Source: Candidatus Curtissbacteria bacterium RIFCSPHIGHO2_12_FULL_41_17 (GTDB taxonomy: Bacteria; Patescibacteriota; Microgenomatia; Curtissbacterales; GWA2-41-24). Taken from it: a stretch of DNA of 14,171 nucleotides. This document shows positions 6,736 through 12,744 of the stretch, in pieces. The first letter of the stretch is position 1; every line of letters starts with the position of its first letter. The DNA lies in contig MFBL01000046.1 in assembly GCA_001774945.1 (NCBI GenBank), forward strand, positions 14,669 through 28,839, written 5' to 3'. A program made the translations under genes and the position numbers. The notes beneath the pieces are model-generated. The model was not told where the DNA came from, did no database searches, and saw nothing but the letters and a program-made list of their open reading frames with translations.

Positions 6736-7737
6736 ATGTCTGAAAGGGGAGAAAATAAGCCTTCGCAATTTGTACCTGCTGCCCATTTGCAAGATCTTTA
6801 TCGGGAAGCGGTAAGCAAAGGATGGATAACCTCGGATATTCACAGGTTAGGTGCTGTCAATTGGTGCGAGCAGATAGACCTAACTAACTTAGAATCATGG
6901 TTACTTCGGGTTTTTGAGGAGACACAAGCATCAAATGCCGACTTCTCAGAAGTGCGTTTTCGACAGATAAGGAAAGAAAGACAAGATTGCTCTTTGGATG
7001 GAATGTGGGTTGATGAAAAAGGCGAAATTGTCGGAAATGCACTTTGGTCTACCTACCAAAGCTTTCGCTCGAGTGCCGATCTGCAATTTACACTTCCATA
7101 CATCATTCAATGGGTTAGGCGCAAAAAAGAGCTAGTTTACCCACTGGTACCAAGAGATGAAAGTGTTTTATTTTGGCCTGCACAAAATGATGAGGTGGTT
7201 GTGCCGCTTTTAACACAACATGGTTTTGATGTCGAAGTCGAGGATTATCCAGTCGCCCCTGAAGCTTTAGAGTTTGTAGACTCATCAATCCACATGGCCA
7301 GATTTCGTAAAGGGGTTATTGGTACCGCCCAATTTGCTGCTTGTGATCTGGTTATTGGACAGTTGTATTTTTGGTACAATACCACACGGCCGCATGGAGT
7401 TGCCGGGTTTGGCCAATATACAGAAAGAGTGACTCTTAATAAGTCAAGATTGGTAGCCCACAATTCTTTAATTTCCGGTCTGGATCCAGAAATAATTAAA
7501 GCAGAAGGTGGAATGCCTCTTGATGAAAGGTCGACAACGCCAGTTTTTAGAATTGATTCAGAAGCAGCTAACGTAGATTTTGTGGCCACAGCTTTTGGCG
7601 AGTGGAGCCGCCAAAGGGAAGAGGTCCAGTTGAAATTACTAAGGCCCTTGGAAATATCCGAATTTCCTCAACTAGTTTTGCGCTATTCCACACCGACTAC
7701 TTGGAAGGGTGAACAACCAAAACACGGAGGTGGTTAA
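6736..7737 (+). CDS. Unrecognised 333-aa protein
   Basis: I do not recognise this family. The product (from ATG 6736, MSERGENKPSQF) is soluble, mixed alpha/beta, with no signal peptide or membrane helix. It is rich in Trp and aromatic residues (GMWVDEKGEIVGNALW, LYFWYNTTRP), with a GFDVEVEDYP segment in the middle and a helical C-terminal part. The first half faintly recalls acyltransferase (GNAT-type) folds, but no coenzyme A motif is visible. The frame is open for 345 codons from TTG 6700, but the promoter places that TTG at -35, so ATG 6736 is preferred with a leaderless mRNA. Arginine codons are a mix of AGR and CGN. It is monocistronic and convergent with the YerC-like gene. Confidence 0.75.
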   Translation: MSERGENKPSQFVPAAHLQDLYREAVSKGWITSDIHRLGAVNWCEQIDLTNLESWLLRVFEETQASNADFSEVRFRQIRKERQDCSLDGMWVDEKGEIVGNALWSTYQSFRSSADLQFTLPYIIQWVRRKKELVYPLVPRDESVLFWPAQNDEVVVPLLTQHGFDVEVEDYPVAPEALEFVDSSIHMARFRKGVIGTAQFAACDLVIGQLYFWYNTTRPHGVAGFGQYTERVTLNKSRLVAHNSLISGLDPEIIKAEGGMPLDERSTTPVFRIDSEAANVDFVATAFGEWSRQREEVQLKLLRPLEISEFPQLVLRYSTPTTWKGEQPKHGGG

Positions 7738-7803
7738 CACCATCAAATTGCGGGATTGATTTCTTCTTGAATTCCTTTTTCAATTATGGAAATACCTATC
7801 AAT

Positions 7804-7823
7804 TCGATGTATCGATACATTAA
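7804..7823. promoter_or_regulatory. Downstream copy of the YerC-type palindromic repeat
   Basis: TCGATGTATCGATACATTAA here is identical over 20 bp to 8260-8279. It contains the perfect 14-bp palindrome ATGTATCGATACAT (7807-7820). It overlaps the stop codon of the repressor gene. It could be a second operator for looping, or the other end of a repeat-bracketed gene cassette. Confidence 0.65.
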
Positions 7824-8254
7824 AACACTTCTTTTTTGTGGCCGAGTTTAGCTTTGATTAAACCTTCTTCGACAAAGTGCTGTCTCGGCTGTAGTCTGTA
7901 TAAATATCTTTCCAATTCCTGAACCATTTCGATAAAAGCCTGCTTTTTTGAGTACTTTTGGATTAAAAGTTGAAAGCCTGACGATTTAATTTTAAGGAAA
8001 AGGACAAATTTAGTTACAGTAGAAGTAGATACTTTAAGCATAGAGGCAATTGATCGATGGCTATAACCCTTTGTCAGTAAAATCACAATGGCCATTCTTT
8101 TAGCCAACATGACCTTCTCGGTTGGAGAGAGAAAATCTTCGAGAAACGTTTGAACGTCCCTGGGTTTTTTAATGTCAGCTATAAGTTCCCAGAAATTTTG
8201 AAATAATCTGTTTTCGATCTGTTTGGTGAGAACTCTTTTGGAGACTTGACTCAT
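7820..8254 (-). CDS. YerC/TrpR-like helix-turn-helix regulator
   Basis: The 144-residue protein matches the TrpR/YerC-YecD family: FLEDFLSPTEKVMLAKRMAI (residues 37-56), then the helix-turn-helix ILLTKGYSHRSIASMLKVSTSTVTKF (58-83). It extends beyond the usual ~100 residues by a basic C-terminal tail. TrpR-type proteins are dimers binding palindromic operators. A palindrome with dyad-symmetric arms lies directly before the start codon and over the promoter, so autorepression is very likely; the ligand is unknown. Nothing nearby points to tryptophan metabolism. No Shine-Dalgarno exists: the operator abuts ATG 8254. It is divergent from yebC and convergent with the 333-aa gene. Confidence 0.88.
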   Translation of the reverse strand: MSQVSKRVLTKQIENRLFQNFWELIADIKKPRDVQTFLEDFLSPTEKVMLAKRMAIVILLTKGYSHRSIASMLKVSTSTVTKFVLFLKIKSSGFQLLIQKYSKKQAFIEMVQELERYLYRLQPRQHFVEEGLIKAKLGHKKEVF

Positions 8255-8301
8255 TTGTATCGATGTATCGATACATTAATACAAAGGGGGAGTGTTGTCA
8301 A
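8255..8301 (-). promoter_or_regulatory. Autoregulatory promoter/operator of the YerC-like gene
   Basis: A 30-bp dyad at 8255-8284 reads TTGTAT-n2-ATGTATCGATACAT-n2-ATACAA, and 13 of 15 half-site positions are symmetric. Its centre is the perfect 14-bp palindrome at 8263-8276. On the minus strand a consensus -35 box TTGACA lies at 8296-8301, so the -10 region (about 8273-8279) falls within the palindrome. A bound dimer would block RNA polymerase. The exact -10 hexamer is not clear. Confidence 0.75.
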
Positions 8302-8343
8302 TTAATCAAATTTTTCTCCTTATTAATTTAATTTAATATAGAG

Positions 8344-8349
8344 TATAAT
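8344..8349 (+). promoter_or_regulatory. -10 box of yebC
   Basis: A perfect TATAAT at 8344-8349 ends 10 nt before the yebC ATG. The -35 side is only weak and AT-rich (TTATTA at 8320-8325, 18-nt spacing). The predicted leader is about 4 nt, too short for a Shine-Dalgarno. Confidence 0.6.
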
Positions 8350-8359
8350 TTTTCTCGCG

Positions 8360-9115
8360 ATGTCTGGACATAGCAAGTGGTCTTCCATAAAGCGGCAGAA
8401 GGGCGCAACGGATATTAAACGCGGGCAGGTGTTTACCAAACTGGCCAATGTCATTACCATTGCCGTTCGCGAAGGCGGCGGCGGGGATCCGGCTTCAAAC
8501 TTTAAATTACGGCTGGCTATAGATCAGGGCAGAGCTGCCAACATGCCCAAGGAAAATATCCAGCGGGCGGTTGATCGGGGGTTAGGCCACGGCGGAGCTG
8601 GAGGGCAATTGGAATCAGTTGTTTATGAAGGCTATGGACCGGGTAAGGTCGCTTTAATTGTCGAGGCGACAACGGACAATAAGAATCGGACAACCGCCGG
8701 AATCAAGGGTGTTATTGAGCATGCCGGCGGTACATTTGTTTCCCCTGGCGCCGTTTCCTGGATGTTTAGCGAAGAAGGAGTAATTGCCATTTCCAAGAAC
8801 GCTAAGAGTTTTGATGAAATTTTCAATTTGGCTGTTGAAGCCGGTGCCCAGGATGTCGAGGAAGCCGACAATGAGGTTTTGATTTACACTAAGGCGCCAG
8901 AGCTTGAAGCAGTTAAGAAAGAGCTTCTTGGAAAAGGGTTAACTGTTGCCAGCGCGGAAATTGCCAAAAAACCGACAACTACTGTTGCCATAGCTGATGC
9001 CGAGACAGCTAAAAAGATCTTAAATCTAATGGAAAAACTAGAATCTTTGGATGATGTTGCCAAAGTCTATGCCAACTTTGACATTGCGGATAAAGTTTTA
9101 GCGCAAGTCAAATAA
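8360..9115 (+). CDS. yebC: YebC/PmpR-family protein (TACO1-like)
   Basis: A full-length 251-residue YebC. It opens with the family signature MSGHSKWSSIKRQKGATDIKRG, followed by FTKLANVI, GGGGDPASNFKLRLAIDQ (residues 39-56) and NMPKENIQRAVDRG (61-74). GYGPGKVALIVEATTDNKNRT is present in the middle, and the last strands include YANFDIAD. Family members have been described as DNA-binding regulators and, more recently, as ribosome-associated factors that ease stalling, as mitochondrial TACO1 does. The usual neighbour ruvC is absent. Local composition is a little more GC-rich than in surrounding genes, as expected for a conserved housekeeping gene. Transcription is from a perfect TATAAT close to the ATG. 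Confidence 0.97.
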   Translation: MSGHSKWSSIKRQKGATDIKRGQVFTKLANVITIAVREGGGGDPASNFKLRLAIDQGRAANMPKENIQRAVDRGLGHGGAGGQLESVVYEGYGPGKVALIVEATTDNKNRTTAGIKGVIEHAGGTFVSPGAVSWMFSEEGVIAISKNAKSFDEIFNLAVEAGAQDVEEADNEVLIYTKAPELEAVKKELLGKGLTVASAEIAKKPTTTVAIADAETAKKILNLMEKLESLDDVAKVYANFDIADKVLAQVK

Positions 9116-9146
9116 CTGGCACTTTTTAGTCTTCGGCTGGGACAAC

Positions 9147-9431
9147 TTAGGGTTTAGACGCCTCTGGGCGTCGAATTTTAAAAACACCGGTCAATCTTTG
9201 GAAAAGTGGCGGTTGAACAGCTATTTCCGTTGGTTCTTGCGGCCCGATTGCAACCATTTCAGAGGGCTGAGGGTCTTCTTCCGAAGGGGGGATGATTCTC
9301 ACTGGCCTCTGGCCATATGAGCCGTGCCATCGGTCAGGGTTTGAGGGATCTGCTATGGTTCCCAAACGGCGTCCTTTATATGATGCACTGCCAGGATCAG
9401 CCATAAGTCGAGGATCTTCTTCGTGATTCAT
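9147..9431 (-). CDS. Small proline-rich hypothetical protein, 94 aa
   Basis: From ATG 9431 the product starts MNHEEDPRLMADPGSASY and is rich in Pro, Arg, Gly and Glu, without membrane helix; it is probably disordered. The open frame extends upstream to 9545, but that part runs through a large stem-loop and reads unlike a protein. GAGGTG just before ATG 9431 is a Shine-Dalgarno match, though very close. A weak promoter (TTGTCA at 9468-9473) would also fit this start. No homologue is recognised. It sits between yebC and the ATPase gene, opposite in direction to both. Coding status is moderately supported; RNA or spacer DNA is the alternative. Confidence 0.5.
   Translation of the reverse strand: MNHEEDPRLMADPGSASYKGRRLGTIADPSNPDRWHGSYGQRPVRIIPPSEEDPQPSEMVAIGPQEPTEIAVQPPLFQRLTGVFKIRRPEASKP
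9157..9172. terminator. Short hairpin between convergent genes (possible weak terminator)
   Basis: GACGCC-TCTG-GGCGTC is a perfect 6-bp stem with a 4-nt loop, 41 nt after the yebC stop and within the last codons of the minus-strand small gene. On the plus strand it is followed by GAATTTT, a poor U-tract. It may help end yebC transcription; coding use alone could also explain it. Confidence 0.3.
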
Positions 9432-9503
9432 ACACCTCAAATCTAGATAATTTGGGCTAGGTTTGCTTGACAAGTTGCCGATCTTATCCTGACAAAAACC
9501 CCA

Positions 9504-9538
9504 CAGTCCTTCGTTCTGCAAAGCAGAACTGCGGACTG
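9504..9538. repeat. 35-nt two-stem palindrome (REP-like stem-loop)
   Basis: CAGTCC (9504-9509) pairs with GGACTG (9533-9538), and GTTCTGC (9513-9519) pairs with GCAGAAC (9523-9529) around an AAA loop. A symmetric 3x3 internal loop separates the stems. CTGCAA/GCA words recur on its right side. A T-run at 9547-9552 is 8 nt too far for a standard terminator, and no plus-strand gene lies just upstream. It resembles a dispersed palindromic repeat or structured RNA element. Confidence 0.6.
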
Positions 9539-9571
9539 CAAGCATGTTTTTTATCTGTCAAAATTCCCAAA

Positions 9572-9600
9572 TTGCACACTCCCATCAAAACATTTATGAT
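9572..9600 (+). promoter_or_regulatory. Promoter of the ATPase/winged-helix gene
   Basis: TTGCAC (9572-9577), a 17-nt spacer and TATGAT (9595-9600) form a good sigma-70-type promoter. The -10 box ends 8 nt before GTG 9609, predicting a leaderless mRNA starting at or beside that codon. Confidence 0.65.
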
Positions 9601-9608
9601 AGTTGACT

Positions 9609-10910
9609 GTGGCCAACTCAGTAATTGAAACGAAATACCCGCTTTCTTTTCGCCGCAAAGACGCCGAAAAAATGGGAGAGCACTTAAAGCTGTGCCACTC
9701 GGTTGAGATTGTCGGTCTTAAGCGGGTAGGTATTTCTGATTTCCTGCGTTTCTTTCTTTATCATAAAGGGATTGTCAAAAAATATTTGGGAGGTGACAAA
9801 CGGCATCTTTTCATCGTCTGCGATCTTAATGATCTTGTCGAGAGAGAACTATACCCATTTTGGATCTTGACCTTCAAAAGGCTGGTTGATGCCGTTGATG
9901 ATATTAAAATTGATCAGTCGATCAAAAAAGGAATAAACAGCCTGTTTCTTGAGGCTATTCAAACGCAGGATCTTTTCTTAGCTTGCGAATACTTGCGGGA
10001 AGCGCTGGTTAAGGTTGTTGAAGCAGGCTTTTCACCGGCGATTTTTTACATTCGCTTTGATCGGCTGATTGAGGCGGTTGATTCCCAGTTTTTTGCCAAT
10101 CTTGAGGGTCTAGTTGATGCCTGCAATCAGAAACTTTCTTATGTTTTTACCAGTTTTCGCCAAGTTGACGATATCCTCAAAGGGAAAATCGATCGCAATT
10201 TTTTGCATGTTTTTTCCAACGTCCTTTGGATTAAGCCGGCAAGCCGTAAGGATACCGAAATTATTTTTAATGCCTTCAAAAAACGCTACAAGCTGAAAGT
10301 CAAAAAAGATATCGAAAAAAAATTAATTACCTTTTCCGGTGGACATGTGCAGTATTTACACCTTTTGATTTTAATTTTAGTGCAAAAGGTAGGGGAGAAT
10401 AGTCAACTAGAGCCTGAAGACTTGATTTGGGAAGATGAGCGCATCAGGTTGCAGTCAGAAGAGATTTGGGAAAGTTTGAATGATCTTGAAAAAGAGGCAG
10501 TTTTGGGGATTCACAAAGGGAAAGGGGTTGCCAAAGATCAAAAACATCTAACTAAATATCTCTGGGAGAGCGGGTTGGTCAGCGGGTCAAATGGCAAAAG
10601 TGAGGTTTTTGGTGCGCTTTTTGACAATTTTTTAAAGTTTAAAGCCGGCGAAAAGGAGGAAGTCGAAGTGGTCGATTTTACCAAAAAAGAAAAAATGCTA
10701 TATGATTTGCTTTTTGCCAACTTAGAAAAAGTTTGTGAGCGGGAAAAAATTATCGAAGCTGTTTGGCCGGAATCAGAAGAGCTTGGAGTTTCCGATTGGA
10801 CAATTGATAGATTAGCTGCACGGCTTCGCGAGAAATTAAAGAAGCAAAAAAGCGAGTTTAGTCTTATTACCATCAAAACCCGCGGCTTTAAGCTTGCAAA
10901 AAATCCTTAA
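9609..10910 (+). CDS. STAND-like ATPase with C-terminal OmpR-type winged helix
   Basis: A 433-residue putative signal-responsive regulator (residues numbered from the upstream TTG 9603). The P-loop region VEIVGLKRVGIS (34-45) has the Walker A spacing but lacks the GK[ST] lysine. A Walker B-like IFYIRFD (147-153), a sensor-like VFTSFR (181-186) and a STAND-style FSGGHVQYLHLL (244-255) follow. Residues 357-435 form a Trans_reg_C winged helix: VSDWTIDRLAARLREKL for the recognition region and TIKTRGFKL for the wing. It probably binds DNA with ATPase-fold control, perhaps without ATP hydrolysis. GTG 9609 fits the promoter better than TTG 9603. Arginine codons are mainly CGN. Its last codons include the left copy of a 22-bp direct repeat and the promoter of the next gene. 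Confidence 0.8.
   Translation: MANSVIETKYPLSFRRKDAEKMGEHLKLCHSVEIVGLKRVGISDFLRFFLYHKGIVKKYLGGDKRHLFIVCDLNDLVERELYPFWILTFKRLVDAVDDIKIDQSIKKGINSLFLEAIQTQDLFLACEYLREALVKVVEAGFSPAIFYIRFDRLIEAVDSQFFANLEGLVDACNQKLSYVFTSFRQVDDILKGKIDRNFLHVFSNVLWIKPASRKDTEIIFNAFKKRYKLKVKKDIEKKLITFSGGHVQYLHLLILILVQKVGENSQLEPEDLIWEDERIRLQSEEIWESLNDLEKEAVLGIHKGKGVAKDQKHLTKYLWESGLVSGSNGKSEVFGALFDNFLKFKAGEKEEVEVVDFTKKEKMLYDLLFANLEKVCEREKIIEAVWPESEELGVSDWTIDRLAARLREKLKKQKSEFSLITIKTRGFKLAKNP
10873..10894 (+). repeat. Left copy of 22-bp direct repeat
   Basis: A 22-bp sequence starting TCAAAACCCGCGG and ending TTTAAGCT lies in the 3' end of the ATPase gene, encoding the winged-helix hairpin (KTRGFKL). It is identical to 12283-12304. 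Extending 7 bp leftward keeps 27 of 29 bases matched. The two copies lie 1,410 bp apart and bracket the multi-helix-turn-helix gene. Confidence 0.9.
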
Positions 10911-10922
10911 AGCCTATAAAAT
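10894..10922 (+). promoter_or_regulatory. Promoter of the multi-HTH gene
   Basis: TTGCAA (10894-10899), a 17-nt spacer and TAAAAT (10917-10922) form a promoter whose -35 box is inside the ATPase gene's last codons. The -10 box ends 9 nt before ATG 10932, again predicting a leaderless or nearly leaderless mRNA. The -35 begins exactly where the 22-bp repeat ends. Confidence 0.55.
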
Positions 10923-10931
10923 TCAGTGCTT

Positions 10932-12263
10932 ATGAACCCCGAAAGAACTTGTTCGGCCCAACACAGAAAAGAGCAACTAGCCTTTACGCGAGCCCACGAT
11001 TTCAGCTACCGGGTTTTAAGGGATAATGTGCATGTAAAGATTCATAGACTTCTTACGGATGAGGAAAAACCAGTTTGGGTGAGAGATATTAGGATGTACG
11101 TGGACTATATGACTAATGGGTTAACACCAAGGGCAGCTCATTACAAACATCATAGAAGGAAGGTCGGGGAAGGGTATGCTCTTGAGAGGTTACATCTAAT
11201 CCTAACAAGGCTCTGGCTTGGTGCCTCAGGCGGCATAAGGGCGGATTTTGAGCCGTTTGGTTCACTCTCAGTTGTTAAACCAAAAGAGAGGAAAAAACGT
11301 CCTGTTTCAATAGCACCTGTTTTCAAACCGCTTGAAAGGAGAATTGAAATGAGACCTGGTACAGATAAAATGCGGCAGTTTGTGCAGACTTGCTTTGAAA
11401 ATGGTATACATACGCAAATATTTTTTGAGCAGACAAAATTTTATAGAGAGCAGTGGAGGAGAAATGTTTTGATGCTTGTTGATTATCTGTGGACGGATAT
11501 GACATATGAAGAGGTTGGGGTTAGGCATGGAATGAAGTTTCGCAAAAGCAAGCAAGGTACTCAAGCTATTGAGTCACGGTTGAAGCGGAGTCTGCTGCGA
11601 ATGGCTGAAAGATTAGGCTCAGACGGTTTGGATGTTGCCAAAGGTTTATCTTTTGCAAAAGAAAGATCAAATAGAACAAAAGATAGAATTAGCAAAGTTA
11701 AGGGTGGTGTTAGACTGAAAGTAATGCCGCTTGCAAGATCAGGGGCAACTAGAAAAGAAATTGCTGAAAAAACTGGATTATCACCTTCTCAGGTGACAAC
11801 AGTCTTATACGCTGAAAGGGCAAAAGGAAATCTGCCCAAATCGCGTGCTAATCTTAACTGGGAAGCTGCCCAAAACTTAAGATTAGCAACTACTGATACT
11901 TCGATTGATGAGAAAGAAAAATGGTTGTGTCAACTTTCTGAAAGGGGTCTTAGGGACAGCACATTGACAGTCAACTTTAGGGAATTTTGCAGGAGTGGCA
12001 ATTTACCTTATTTTATTCCAAAAGAAAAAGTTGAGTCTCTGCTAGAAGTGCTCAAAAATTTGGGTTTTGCTAACAGAACAGTTGTTCGGGGCGGTTTTAG
12101 AAAAATATACTTTTTAAGAGCTGATATGGAAAGAGCAAAGGGTATTCATGGAGCACATCAAATTTGGTGGGTAATTGGCAAGAAACCGCGGCAACTTGCT
12201 AAAATAGCCGCAGATGACCAAACGAGGTTTGCAGATCATCGATCCAAAAACTACCTATATTGA
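10932..12263 (+). CDS. Multi-helix-turn-helix protein of unknown family, 443 aa
   Basis: I do not recognise the family. The protein is basic and largely helical. Two segments look duplicated: RDIRMYVDYMTNGLTPRAA near residues 51-70 and RNVLMLVDYLWTDMTYEEV near 177-196. Each is followed by a basic stretch and a Leu/Arg-rich helix, resembling sigma region 4-type helix-turn-helix units. A third, clearer one is TRKEIAEKTGLSPSQVTTVLY (about 273-293). A winged-helix-like end (KVESLLEVLKNLGF to GGFRKIYFLRA) may follow. DNA binding is therefore inferred. ATG 10932 fits the promoter; GTG 10926 is also in frame. Arginine is mostly AGA/AGG, unlike the CGN-using gene just upstream, and the gene sits between 22-bp direct repeats, both suggesting acquisition from elsewhere. 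Confidence 0.8.
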   Translation: MNPERTCSAQHRKEQLAFTRAHDFSYRVLRDNVHVKIHRLLTDEEKPVWVRDIRMYVDYMTNGLTPRAAHYKHHRRKVGEGYALERLHLILTRLWLGASGGIRADFEPFGSLSVVKPKERKKRPVSIAPVFKPLERRIEMRPGTDKMRQFVQTCFENGIHTQIFFEQTKFYREQWRRNVLMLVDYLWTDMTYEEVGVRHGMKFRKSKQGTQAIESRLKRSLLRMAERLGSDGLDVAKGLSFAKERSNRTKDRISKVKGGVRLKVMPLARSGATRKEIAEKTGLSPSQVTTVLYAERAKGNLPKSRANLNWEAAQNLRLATTDTSIDEKEKWLCQLSERGLRDSTLTVNFREFCRSGNLPYFIPKEKVESLLEVLKNLGFANRTVVRGGFRKIYFLRADMERAKGIHGAHQIWWVIGKKPRQLAKIAADDQTRFADHRSKNYLY

Positions 12264-12317
12264 CAAGGAAACCCAATTATCTTCAAAACCCGCGGCTTTA
12301 AGCTGACTCAAATTTGA
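12264..12317 (+). pseudogene. 3' fragment of a second winged-helix gene
   Basis: Directly after the TGA of the multi-HTH gene, and in the same frame, codons read QGNPIIFKTRGFKLTQI followed by TGA at 12315-12317. IIFKTRGFKL copies the wing hairpin ITIKTRGFKL at the end of the ATPase gene, but with changed residues on both sides. There is no start or upstream domain, so this is a remnant of a related gene or the displaced original end of the ATPase gene. Confidence 0.65.
12283..12304 (+). repeat. Right copy of 22-bp direct repeat
   Basis: This copy is identical to 10873-10894 (shared start TCAAAACCCGCGG). It lies 20 bp after the stop of the multi-HTH gene, inside the winged-helix gene remnant. 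Confidence 0.9.
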
Positions 12318-12320
12318 AAA

Positions 12321-12349
12321 TTGTGTTATTTTCACAAAAGTATTAATAT
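12321..12349 (+). promoter_or_regulatory. Promoter of the 127-aa gene
   Basis: TTGTGT (12321-12326), a 17-nt spacer and TAATAT (12344-12349). The -10 ends 11 nt before ATG 12361, leaving a leader of about 5 nt. The box matches are moderate. Confidence 0.45.
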
Positions 12350-12360
12350 TCGGTCATAAA

Positions 12361-12744
12361 ATGGAGATATTAAGTCCAGTCACCCTTGTCTTAAAAGAAG
12401 AACCTGATAGTAAATTTATTGAGCAAAGTCTTGACGACCCCGCCTTATCATGTGCCCAAAGGCAAGAAATTTTTGATTCTTGGGACTATAGAGAACTTAT
12501 GGTAGCGCATCGGCATGAGGTTGTTTGCTTCGGCCAATTTTTTGATTTTTATAACAAGACTACCCTTCGTAAAGTCGCGACAAGCGATTATCGCCAAATT
12601 GCTTTGATGTGGCGGGAGGAAGGAGTACCTGTTGGTGTATTCGAAAAAAAATGGCGCAAGCAAATTTCCTGGGGTCGAGCTTATTTTCTGGCACTAGTCG
12701 ATGCTGTTTCCATGGGATTTCCAGGTAGCTTAGACAATTGTTAA
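12361..12744 (+). CDS. Orphan 127-aa protein, possibly helix-turn-helix
   Basis: No family is recognised. The N-terminal 45 residues are acidic. The rest is helical and basic, with SDYRQIALMWREEGVPVGVFEKKW (about 75-98), which has the look of a short helix-turn-helix followed by a Trp/Arg-rich helix. This is a distant echo of the units in the multi-HTH gene upstream, but I cannot confirm homology by eye. No membrane helix or signal peptide. A promoter lies just upstream with almost no leader. The 3' end overlaps the convergent DUF218-like gene by 15 bp. Together with the upstream remnant it may belong to the same acquired segment. Confidence 0.6.
   Translation: MEILSPVTLVLKEEPDSKFIEQSLDDPALSCAQRQEIFDSWDYRELMVAHRHEVVCFGQFFDFYNKTTLRKVATSDYRQIALMWREEGVPVGVFEKKWRKQISWGRAYFLALVDAVSMGFPGSLDNC

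Noticed and set aside
7735..7800. Rho-independent terminator after the 333-aa gene.
   Set aside because: GGTG/CACC at the stop codon leaves almost no loop, and TTGAA/TTCAA at about 7768-7785 is weak with no proper T-run after it.
7804..8279. CRISPR or toxin-antitoxin interpretation of the repeats around the YerC-like gene.
   Set aside because: Only two copies of the repeat exist, there are no spacers, and no partner toxin or Cas gene is adjacent.
9432..9545. Upstream extension of the small proline-rich gene to a start at 9545.
   Set aside because: This part runs through the 35-nt palindrome and any weak promoter, and the amino-acid pattern differs from the part after ATG 9431, which has its own Shine-Dalgarno match.
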